From Skeletonema tropicum (taxonomy: Eukaryota; Bacillariophyta; Thalassiosirophyceae; Thalassiosirales; Thalassiosiraceae), in the NCBI GenBank assembly GCA_037178625.1, contig CM074129.1:248001-312000 (forward strand): DNA of 64,000 nucleotides, read 5' to 3'. Shown piece after piece: positions 55,650-64,000 of the stretch; within the stretch, counting starts at the first letter, position 1; every line of letters starts with the position of its first letter. The notes beneath the pieces are model-generated. The model was not told the DNA's origin and did no database searches. It saw only the letters and a program-made list of their open reading frames with translations. A program made the translations under genes and the position numbers.

Positions 55650-56585
55650 ATGAGTAACGACACCTTAACCTTCTCCATCCCATCTTTCACGTCTGGAACA
55701 GAACCCCACAAAATCCTTCTCAATCAAGCATCAGATCCCGATGAAGACCAAGGTCTCTCCGAAACCAACACGGGCTTCGTCATGTGGCCCTCGGCTGTCA
55801 TGCTCTCACACCACATTTCCAAAAACCCATCCATCGTTCTTGGAGATGAGACATCGCCCGATGGTGATGTTATGGAATTGGGTGCGGGATGTGGTCTCGT
55901 CGGACTTACGGCTGCGACGTTACTTCAACAACAAAATTCTTCCAATAATAATAATGAAGATGGTAGTAGTAGTACGACAAATAATAACGAGGACAAAGTC
56001 ATCTTTACCGATTATAATCCGGTAGTGTTGGAGAATCTAAAAAAGAATATTGAATTGAATGATTTTGATGTCGATCATCAAGTATTGGGGTTGGATTGGT
56101 TCGATCAAGAGGTGCATCAACAACAACAGCGGGAGGCGATGCAGCAGCAATCGGATGACGGATCAGATACAACTGGTGACGAAACTACTACTTCAACATG
56201 GATCGATGTTGATGGGAACGAACACGCACAAGTACGGTTAATATTAGGAGCAGACTTACTCGTTTGCACTAACGATGCTGACTTGGTAGCATCAACCATT
56301 GACAGTGCATTAGTTGACGGAGGCAAGGCGTTCATATTAGGAGCAGATCAATATACAAGATTTGGCGTGCAGAACTTTCCCGATGCATGTCGTCAACTTG
56401 GACTGCAGGTGAATGTTCAGGAGGATGTCTTGTATTCGAACTTTGCGACAGAGGAGGTGGATGGGGAGATGAAGCATGATCAGCTTTTGGAGGAGCTTGA
56501 GTTGGGTGGGTATAATCAGAGAGCTGCGACGATGGCTCATGACTTTACATTCTTTGAGATTACCAAGCCGATTATTGCTGCGTAA
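55650..56585 (+). CDS. METTL21-like (family 16) S-adenosylmethionine methyltransferase
   Basis: 311 residues, start in context agcaaccATGag. A Rossmann-fold class I methyltransferase: pre-motif GFVMWPSA (42-49), SAM-binding motif MELGAGCGLVGLTAA (75-89), motif II FTDYNPVVLENL (119-130), and the strand LILGADLLVC (197-206). Family members of this kind usually methylate lysines of proteins such as chaperones or elongation factors, and carry a D-x-x-Y motif after the 'GAD' strand. Here the corresponding residues are DLLV, so the usual Tyr is missing. Two low-complexity insertions (Asn/Ser at 96-114, Gln/Thr at 157-183) interrupt the fold, as is common in this genome. It converges on the membrane protein gene, 140 bp away. 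Confidence 0.85.
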   Translation: MSNDTLTFSIPSFTSGTEPHKILLNQASDPDEDQGLSETNTGFVMWPSAVMLSHHISKNPSIVLGDETSPDGDVMELGAGCGLVGLTAATLLQQQNSSNNNNEDGSSSTTNNNEDKVIFTDYNPVVLENLKKNIELNDFDVDHQVLGLDWFDQEVHQQQQREAMQQQSDDGSDTTGDETTTSTWIDVDGNEHAQVRLILGADLLVCTNDADLVASTIDSALVDGGKAFILGADQYTRFGVQNFPDACRQLGLQVNVQEDVLYSNFATEEVDGEMKHDQLLEELELGGYNQRAATMAHDFTFFEITKPIIAA

Positions 56586-56725
56586 AAGTTGGTTTGAGGT
56601 GATGAATGAAGGACGAAATGAGACAATACCTTAACACGTTTCATTACGTTCTATTTGTGATGTGAATGGTGTAGTACGATAACACTCTCTTCTAAATATA
56701 CTCAAATTATTGTGCTGTACTTCAT

Positions 56726-58168
56726 TCAAGAAGATCCAATCCTACCACTTCCCAAATGACCCACCACCTCATTCCTCGTTGCATACCACGGTCCAAATTT
56801 GGAAATGTACATATCAATCGGAAATCGACAAAAGTAGCTTCGTCTATGCTCATTGATAATTTGTTGCATCAATTGTCGTCGAATGTAAAATGCGACTGTC
56901 CCATGTTGATAGACACAAGAGTAGGATGATGATGATGATGCTCTCCACCACTGGTGCATACGACGTCGTTGCTGCAATGGTGACCTATACAATGAATAGA
57001 ATTGAATCTTCTGTCGATCATCGTGTGCATTACAAACTTCCTCGGCTAGTGCCATTGGATTCAATAAGGTGGCATCATCTTCAATAATGACAAACCCATC
57101 ATCATTTGGATATGTGGTGAGTAACTCAGTAAAGATATGTTGGTATACATGAAATAGACGTTGTTCCCATTTGATCTTTCGACATAGAAAAGGCGTTGTT
57201 GTTGTTGTTGTTGTGGTAGTATTGGTAGAAGATGTTGTTGAGAGGCGCAGAGGAGGAGAAAAAGTAGTGTTGGAGGATTGTCGAAGAAGCGCTCCTCCAG
57301 ATGTGGCAAATTGATTGCTTACTTCCAGCGTATTGATCCGTTTCAGGTAGGGTTGAGAAGAAGAGAAGACATCATTGTGCTGATGATCTGCAGTATGTTG
57401 TGGAGGAGATGTTGTTGCATCATTATTGTCATTGGATAGAAGCTGAGATTGCCAAGATTGAAATGTATCTTGTGTTTCATCCCTTGCACCAATCATGAAT
57501 ATTCGTGGAAAGGGTGGTGGTGGTGAAGATGATGATGAATGAGACTCAGCAGCAGCAGCAGATTGCGCTGATTCCCCCTGAATTTTGGCATCTTCGCCAT
57601 CATTTGCTGTTGACTGCTTCTTTTGTAGTATGGAATTACAATCCCATAAAATAATACCATTCTCATTCTCACTACGACCATTATTGGAGGAGGATGATGA
57701 TGACTCCATACTATCCTCCACATACTGTGAAAAAGATGGACAAGACATGTCATAATACGGTATCCGAATGGTTGTCGTGACAAGATCCAGAGGACCCTGA
57801 TACTCTCTTATATAGGCATCGAGCTGATATAATACCGTTAGTGCTACTATTGTCGCTACAATAATGACGCAGTGTGTTGTTGGTGTGATTGATTTTTTTG
57901 TGGTGGAGCATAAATGGTTGTGTGGTGTTTTAGATGTCATCGTGTTTGCTGTCGATGATTTAGTAAGAAGTTGCCTGTCATCATTCAACCTTGCATATCC
58001 TTGGTACAATTTGTGGTTATTACTATCACTGCTGGAATTGGTAGGATGATGACATTGTTCGGATGCAACTCTATCATCGTACTTGATCGTTTCGTGACCA
58101 TCATCTTTGACTGCGGAAGAATTTGGTGATGATGACGCCGCTGATGTTACTTTTGATCGCCTTATCAT
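56726..58168 (-). CDS. Type II membrane protein, glycosyltransferase-like
   Basis: 480 residues. A basic/Ser-rich cytosolic tail (1-98) is followed by one transmembrane anchor (99-116, CVIIVATIVALTVLYQL), giving type II topology typical of Golgi glycosyltransferases. The luminal part has a stem with low-complexity Ser, Asn and Thr runs (e.g. T317-T325). The catalytic-like core includes RIFMIGARDE (222-231), FVIIEDDATLLNP (359-371) with the E363-D-D motif, CVYQHGTVAFYIRR (418-431), and FPIDMYISKFGP (449-460). An EDD-type metal-binding motif followed by 'P-x-D' resembles GT25-like enzymes, but the family is not certain. Donor and acceptor are unknown. It is divergent from the gene at 58800. Confidence 0.7.
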   Translation of the reverse strand: MIRRSKVTSAASSSPNSSAVKDDGHETIKYDDRVASEQCHHPTNSSSDSNNHKLYQGYARLNDDRQLLTKSSTANTMTSKTPHNHLCSTTKKSITPTTHCVIIVATIVALTVLYQLDAYIREYQGPLDLVTTTIRIPYYDMSCPSFSQYVEDSMESSSSSSNNGRSENENGIILWDCNSILQKKQSTANDGEDAKIQGESAQSAAAAESHSSSSSPPPPFPRIFMIGARDETQDTFQSWQSQLLSNDNNDATTSPPQHTADHQHNDVFSSSQPYLKRINTLEVSNQFATSGGALLRQSSNTTFSPPLRLSTTSSTNTTTTTTTTTPFLCRKIKWEQRLFHVYQHIFTELLTTYPNDDGFVIIEDDATLLNPMALAEEVCNAHDDRQKIQFYSLYRSPLQQRRRMHQWWRASSSSSYSCVYQHGTVAFYIRRQLMQQIINEHRRSYFCRFPIDMYISKFGPWYATRNEVVGHLGSGRIGSS

Positions 58169-58799
58169 ATTTTTTGTCGCCCTTCTTGTTTTTCTTTATT
58201 CGGACATGGCTAAAGCGTACTCAATGGCAATCATAGTACACCAGACAAGGGTAAATAAGACACCAGATAGGTTCATGTTGTTAGCACGTAAGAGCGGTAG
58301 AGCATGGAGCAAACTATGCCAGCGGCCAGCGAAGAAGCCAATGAATGCTTGCCTGTGAAAAAAATTGATCAGGCTTTTATATTATGTCATATAGAGGGCA
58401 GATCTCTGCGACGATGATTAACGATGATTACTTGTTAGTAATGAATTTAGGGTGATCGTTTCCTGTTGCTGCTACCAAACTGCCACACAACATCATGGTC
58501 ATGGTTCATGGTTCATGGTGGCTGGTGGCTGGATCGAAATCCTACCGAAAGCTTTGGCGGACAATTTGAGACAGGCATCTTAGTGTGATGTGAGTCAACT
58601 ATCGTGCTGTTTGGTGCCAGTAAACGGACTGTGAACTCATGAAAACTGCACTGCCAACTCTCACACTGCAGGCGCCCATCTTGCTCTTTGCTCTTGCGTT
58701 GAGCATCTCAAAGAAGGCGATCTCAATTGGTTTAAAAGGCATTCATACCACGCACCGTATCACCTTCTACGCCCACTTGCACACAAATACAATATAACC
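58169..58799. promoter_or_regulatory. Divergent intergenic region
   Basis: About 630 bp between two divergently transcribed genes. The word catggttcatgg/tggctggtggctgg is locally repeated near 58497-58529. No defined element can be assigned. Confidence 0.35.
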
Positions 58800-59076
58800 A
58801 TGACTAGCCTTGCCTTGACAGTAAAGCCCCGCAGCAGCAGCGGCGGCGGTGGCGGTGGCAGCAAGCAACCAATCCGTCGAACAAGAAGCACCTCTTCTTC
58901 TGCCAAGAGAAAAACTACTACTGCAAATAATAATACAAGAATGAGCTTAAACTCGACCATTCCAACATCCTCCACTCGAAGAACTAGAAAGAATTATACT
59001 CAGACTTTAGTTGAGGAGCGCCGACTGCGTTCCAAATCGAGGCAGCAGCTGAAACAACAGCAACAACAGCAACAGA

Positions 59077-59120
<44 letters not shown>

Positions 59121-61193
59121 AAACCACAAAAGCAGAGTAGTCTAATGCGTAGTCGTAGCTTCAGCAAACCTCGAAACCGAAGTCGCAGTCGAAACAACAT
59201 GAAATCCACTCCCATGACACTACTCTACACATCTGCACTATTCGATCCTACATTGGCACGTAACAAAAACAAGTCCAACAACAACACTCCTGAAGAAGAT
59301 CATCGTGATGCAAATAATCCACAATCTCGAGACGATAACAACAATACTGATGAAACTCGCGATACTACTACTACTGATGATGATGATCCACCAAAAATGG
59401 TAACCATCCCACCACAACCTCAAAAAAGTTTGATAGATACATTTGGAGATGCAGTAGTTGATGCAAATGATGCATTGGTGGCATTAGTTTGTGATAATGA
59501 GGCTGTTACCAAGACTATTTTTCCATATGTCGATGGTGAGTTTTTTGCTCCTCCTCCGACGACTACGACTACTCCGATGATTGAAACTACTAGAGATGAT
59601 AATGGTATGGATAATGTTGTTGGTATTGGAAAAGAAGACAAGGAGGACAAGGAGGAGGATCAAAATTCGGCGGAGGACTTTTATACGGGTGTGAATCATA
59701 CTTTGTCGGAGGAGGGATTTGAGGCTACTCCTTCTGCTTTGTATGCTGCTGTTGAGAAGAGCAACAATGATGATGATGATGGTGATGGTGGAGATGGTGT
59801 CAATCCAGCTGCTGTTGTTGTTGCCGGCACTGCTGCTGCTGCCGGTGCTGCTGGTGGTGTCTTTTCAATGAGCAAGTTGGGCAAGTTGATGAAGCGTCAA
59901 AAGAAGGGTAAGAAGAAGGGTGGAAAGAGTAATTCAGAAGATGGAGGAAAGGGTGAAGCTGCTGAGGCTGAACCTACAGATGATTCTTATTTAGGTGAAG
60001 GTCAGGAAGTTCAGCGAGGTCATCAAACGATTGACAATTCTTCGGCTTCTGAGGTACAAGGTCAAACTCAAGAAGCGGAGGTTTTATTGTCCATCTATGA
60101 CCCTGAGTTAGACAACAGTACTAAGAGAGTGAAACGTTGTAGTGAACAAGTGGAAGAAGAAGACGAAGGCACTATCGTCGAAGGGCAAGATCTCGAACTT
60201 GAAATGATGGGTGACCGCAATGTGTTGGCCTTGGGATTTGGTGCGTTTGCTGTCTGTAGTGGAGATGATAATACCATTGTTACGACAGACCAACGGGAGT
60301 TGACTCTACAGGACTACACTTCGAATCCGGCTCAGCAGCAGATGGAGCTCATTCTTGAAGATGAAAGCAATGATATTCTTGACTCCGTCGGAGAAGCCAA
60401 AGAGACAAGGCGAGAGCGAGAACTGCGACAGAAAAGACGAGTGTTACGTGGAAGGATGAAGGCAAGGAACATATGTGCAGCCAAGAAAGCACTAGCTGCG
60501 CAAGAGTTCATGTTGACACAACAATCCAGTCAACCAAAATCTGTAGTTGCAAATGATAATGAAAAGCTGTCTGAGGAGGTAGAGCCAATTTTTGAGGATG
60601 AAAATACCGAAAATACCACCGTTACCAATGAAAATACCATCGTTGAGGATGAAAATACCATCATTACTGCTGAAAACTGGGAGTGCACTCTTGACGACTA
60701 CGTAAAGCCGAAACTCATTTCGCGTATCTCAACGTTCAAGTCGCAAAGTGAAAAGCCTTCTCTTGAGAATGATGATGATTTGATCCCTACTTCTGAGGAC
60801 GCCTTGAAGAAGAAAGACATAAATGACCTCTCCAATAATAGATCAGTTGTAAAGGGTGTGAAGGAAACAAGTGAACCACAAGTGGAGAGGATGAAGAAAA
60901 AAAATGAACTACTGGATGAGATTGAACAACTGGAAGAGATACCAGTCAAAACTCTACTTGCAGCCTTTAGCGATGATAGTGTAGTGCTAAAATCTTTCGA
61001 AGTGGACGATGGTATCTCAATGCACAGCTCCATCTCAATGGCAACAGGTTTGAGAAAAAACTCTGCCGATGTGGGCTCGAAATACTCAGAAGAGGTGGAC
61101 TCGAGAGACACTGAATCATCAGATGAAGAGAGTGAGGCTTCATCAAAAGAAGCCTCGCGCAAAGCTTCTTCGTGGTGGAATATGTGGTTGTAG
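58800..61193 (+). CDS. Large low-complexity protein with poly-Gln and SR-like N-terminus
   Basis: 797 residues, single exon, start in context aaccATGac. The N-terminus is basic with Gly6 (15-20), poly-Gln (~86-107) and an RS-like stretch (SRSFSKPRNRSRSRN, 118-132). Residues 200-250 are the most ordered part (SLIDTFGDAVVDANDALVAL, VTKTIFPYVDGEFF). A small hydrophobic Ala/Val/Gly segment (336-356) is followed by a lysine-rich patch (364-377). The long acidic C-terminal half has a basic helix (~535-565, ETRRERELRQKRRVLRGRM) and short ENT-rich repeats (NTxNTTVTNENT). It ends KASSWWNMWL. No known domain was recognised. A nuclear or membrane-associated disordered protein is possible. Confidence 0.75.
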
Positions 61194-61670
61194 ATGTTAT
61201 GTATTGATTTAATTGTTTGATTTGTTGAATGTCTTTTAGAAAATGTGCAGGCAAATGTCATCGTCATACTCTCTCTCGAAGTCAAATATGATATGCTACT
61301 TAGGAAGCAATATATTTCGTGGATCTTTTGTATAGTATCGCCACCAACTATAATGGGTCACTGGAGGCGGCTCATGCGCATAGTGACGACGATAGATATG
61401 ATATTGTTGACTGTGGTACTGCTGGCGAGCCCACAATGGACCTCTCGGGGACCGACTATCATAAGTATTCCTTGATGTGTGATGTGTGGGGCCTTCCTCA
61501 ATGATATCCGTAAGGTACCCACTCCAAATCTCAGTCTAGTTTAAAGTTTTGTACCCCCTCTTGATACGTAAGGTTCTTAGTAGGATTTTTGAGTTGTAGG
61601 TACTCCCCTCGAATTCAGCCTAGCAAAATTTTCTGTACCCCCGGGGGTACTGCTCAAAATAGATAGTGGG
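61194..61670. other. Intergenic with C/G-run motifs
   Basis: No gene. Short runs such as gtaccccc and acccccgggggtac lie near 61549 and 61640. Confidence 0.4.
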
Positions 61671-62708
61671 TGACTAGACCGGACCAGCTCAGCTGGTGGT
61701 CCGCTAGCCCCCCCGAAATGGGTCTTGACGGACAATTATTCTTGTTGGTGCTCCGAAGCGGCTCTAACTTGTTGTTGGAAGCGAATGCAAATTTGAAGCG
61801 TCATGAATCTGGAAAGGGTATGGTTTTAACCATTTCAGTTTTGACCTTTGTTGGCCTTACCTTGCTTGCTTTTTGGAATGAGAATAGACTCGTATGAAGC
61901 GGCTCTAACTTGCTTGCTAAAACGTTGCGAATGCAAATCTGAAAGGAAATGGTTTTATCCCTTTCAGATTTTGACTATGGTGGCCTGTAATTATGAGTAT
62001 GATACGTTGACATTCAAGATGTGGATCTACTTCTGAACTACTAAGTAAAACAAAAAAACTTGGTGCGTGCGGGGAGGGCGTGAGGCAATTTTCCCCGTGA
62101 AACTTGAAGGGCAAAAAATCTGAAAGGAAATGGTTTTATCCCATTCAGAATTTCATTATGGAGGCCTATATTTTTGACGATGACGCGAACATATACGGCA
62201 ACTTGATCTACGCTTAGACTGCGAAAACAAAAATATTTTAGGTTATCACAGCGGATTTTGACAAAATGTGACAAACACGTACGTACCGACCGACCGACGA
62301 ACCACATTTATTTAGATTAGACTAGACGGGACCAGCTCGGCTGCTGGTCCGCTAGCCCCCCCGAAATGGGTCTTGACGGACAATTATTCTTGTTGGTATG
62401 AGAACGAACGCTCTGAAGCGGGTCTAACTTGTTGTTGGAAGCGAATGCAAATTTGAAGCGTCATGAATCTGGAAAGGGTATGGTTTTAACCATTTCAGTT
62501 TTGACCTTTGTTGGCCTTACCTTGCTTGTTTTTTGGAATGAGAATAGACTCGTATGAAGCGGCTCTAACTTGCTTGCTAAAACGTAGCGAATGCAAATCT
62601 GAAAGGAAATGGTTTTATCCCTTTCAGATTTTCACTATGGTGGCCTGTAATTATGAGTATGATACGTTGACATTCAAGATGTGGATCTATTTCTGAACTA
62701 CTAAGTAA

Positions 62709-63270
62709 GGGAGCGCGGGAAAGCGGGCTGCATCCCGATTTTTATGCCGATAAATGCCCCCTTTTCTGATAATACCTAATGTAAAGTAATCCAATAAGAT
62801 TCAACGCATACCATTGATCGCCAAAAATTGATTTGCCGCTCGGCATTACGGTTACGCCGATTAACGCCGAATAACCCCGAGTAACGCCGCTCGGCATTAC
62901 GGTTACGCCGACTAATGCCGAGTAATGCCGAGTAATGCCGAGTAATGCCGAGTAATGCCGAGTAATGCCGAGCGGCTCATGATGTGCGCATATCATAATG
63001 CCCAGTAACGCCGAGTAATTCCGAGTAGTGCCGCTCGGCATAGTAGTTATGCCGAGTAACGCCGAGTAACGCCGAGTAACGCCGAGTAACGCCGAGTAAC
63101 GCCGAGTAACGCCGAGTAAAGCAGGCGGCGTAACCGTTATGCCGAGCGGCACAATATTTGGCGATATGCGTTGAATTTCTTAAAAATGGGAAACTTGACA
63201 TTTGACACTTTCGCTTTTAATGCCGGATGATTCCGAGTAAAAGTACGCAAGCCCCCTTTCCCGCGCTCCC
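62709..63270. mobile_element. 562 bp PIF/Harbinger-type MITE with TAA target duplication
   Basis: The ends GGGAGCGCGGGAAAG and the complement CTTTCCCGCGCTCCC form the inverted repeats. TAA flanks both sides (62706-62708, 63271-63273). The sister copy of the host segment near 62041-62050 reads ctaagtaaaacaaa, the empty site with a single TAA, which proves the insertion and the 3 bp duplication. TAA duplications and GGG termini fit PIF/Harbinger. The core is built of a 9 bp tandem repeat (gccgagtaa), itself in inverted halves. Confidence 0.85.
62885..63120. repeat. 9 bp tandem repeat (gccgagtaa/t) forming the MITE core
   Basis: Runs of gccgagtaa-t units at ~62917-62970 and gccgagtaa-c units at ~63055-63117 are separated by a gcggctcatgatgtgcgc spacer. 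Palindromic words gccgctcggc and gccgagcggc cap the runs. The reverse-strand ORFs across it (repeating SALLGVTRRY) are a consequence of the repeat and are not annotated as genes. Confidence 0.8.
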
Positions 63271-63864
63271 TAAAACAAATAAACTTGGTGCGTGCGGGGA
63301 GGGCGTGAGGCAATTTTCCCCGTGAAACTTGAAGGGCAAAAAATCTGAAAGGAAATGGTTTTATCCCATTCAGAATTTCATTATGGAGGCCTATATTTTT
63401 GACGATGACGCGAACATATACGGCAACTTGATCTACGCTTAGACTGCGAAAACAAAAAAATTTTAGGTTATCACAGCGGATTTTGACAAAATGTGACAAA
63501 CACGTACGTACCGACCGACCGACCACGGGAACCGACGAACCACGCGCGCGTGAGAGGGTGCCCTGAAATTTCATTTCTAAGTATTTATTTTGGGGGCTTC
63601 AGATTATTCCTATATATATGTACGTTAAGGTGGAACACAAGTGTTTTTAAGTATTATTCCTACTGTACATCGCTGTTTTGGCCGTAGCTAGGGGGTTCGA
63701 TTCCTTCGTACAGAGGCCGTCGCTAACCGGTACCACTCAAAATCCAACCTCCAAATATCATCTTCTTTACACCCTCACCATGATGTCCTCCACTCCTATG
63801 GCCACAGTTATGCACATCTAATAAATACACCTATTATATTCGGCTTATCCGATCTTATACATCA

Positions 63865-64000
63865 TAATATAAGCGTCAACGACGGAAATACTCAGCTGGT
63901 TGATCGAAAATGAAGAAATTAACGTCGCCATCGACGGCATAAAATCCACAACTTTTACCTCCCTTCACCCCTCCCACGGACGTTTACGTGGTGATACACA
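63865..64000 (+). CDS. Possible partial exon at the window edge
   Basis: From an upstream stop near 63866 one frame stays open to the end and reads like coding sequence (TEILSWLIENEEINVAIDG, SLHPSHGRLRGDT). No start codon in good context is visible and the gene would continue beyond the window. Upstream (63561-63864) nothing was recognised. Confidence 0.25.

Larger units (their letters stand above)
61671..63545. repeat. Tandem segmental duplication (two ~650 bp copies)
   Basis: Copy 1 spans about 61671-62310 and copy 2 about 62330-63545. They share ggaccagctc, the run ctagcccccccgaaatgg, caattattcttgttgg, repeated gaaggaaatggttttatcc words and the terminal accgaccgac. Copy 2 is longer because of the 562 bp MITE at 62709-63270. 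Within each copy an approximately 130 bp subunit (gaaatggttttatccc-ttcagat) is itself repeated. No gene was recognised. Confidence 0.8.

Noticed and set aside
62833..63130. CRISPR-like array from regular short repeats
   Set aside because: Units are contiguous 9 bp repeats without unique spacers, in a eukaryotic MITE.
62742..63201. Minus-strand ORFs with repeating SALLGVTRRY as a repeat protein
   Set aside because: They are a translation of a 9 bp tandem repeat inside a MITE; all frames are open for the same reason.
63680..63705. T-arm/B-box-like gggttcgattcc as a tRNA
   Set aside because: No D-arm, anticodon arm or complementary acceptor strand could be placed upstream at tRNA spacing.

Overview
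The window reads as nuclear DNA of a diatom, probably a centric one. Three genes are interrupted by short GT-AG introns of 97-142 bp. One protein opens with a signal peptide running into an SAFAP motif, the bipartite plastid-targeting signature of diatoms. A secreted protein carries silaffin-like KxxK clusters and a Cys-rich module of diatom extracellular proteins. Large families typical of diatom genomes are present: ankyrin proteins, MYND/RING-like/Sel1 proteins and small acidic orphan proteins. There are no operons, and no rRNA, tRNA or CRISPR could be supported.

Layout. 0-8 kb: a frameshifted orphan gene, a decayed STI1-type co-chaperone gene, a candidate silaffin-like secreted protein, then a tandem cluster of three decaying MYND/RING-like/Sel1 genes and two small inverted-repeat elements. 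8.24-17.89 kb: a satellite-like array of seven near-identical ~1,286 bp units, the first carrying an extra 642 bp duplication. 18.4-25.4 kb: an ankyrin protein, a CAMK-like kinase, a spliced MYND/MSS51-type protein and a plastid-targeted voltage-gated K+ channel whose frame is broken at the pore. 25.7-27.6 kb: a nest of four inverted-repeat elements. 28.7-34.2 kb: remnants of transposon-like ORFs, a C2H2-finger ORF and two more MYND/Sel1 relics. 34.2-39.6 kb: gene-poor, with a second copy of a MITE whose internal palindromes are the most unusual signal in the window.

39.6-49.1 kb: a second kinase of the same type, a three-exon glutamine:fructose-6-phosphate amidotransferase with an N-terminal presequence, an unrecognised basic/acidic protein and an intact copy of the orphan family. 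49.3-54.0 kb: a 456 bp foldback element, a nested pair of transposons with a 10 bp target duplication, a decayed Cys-rich ORF and a Mutator-like element with an ~11 bp target duplication. 54.3-61.2 kb: a small diatom-type orphan, a METTL21-like methyltransferase, a type II membrane glycosyltransferase-like protein and a large low-complexity protein. 61.6-63.6 kb: a tandem segmental duplication in which one copy carries a PIF/Harbinger-type MITE and the other preserves the empty site.

Functionally the genes are mostly unrelated housekeeping and signalling genes. GFAT feeds UDP-GlcNAc synthesis and the silaffin-like protein would act in the cell wall. The rest of the window is dominated by non-autonomous DNA transposons and recent duplications. 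The best leads are: (1) the two 342-343 bp MITEs whose four internal 24 bp palindromes have switched arm sequence in concert, (2) the homogeneous 1,286 bp array with a dense TTGCAA cluster, and (3) the AT-flanked foldback family.
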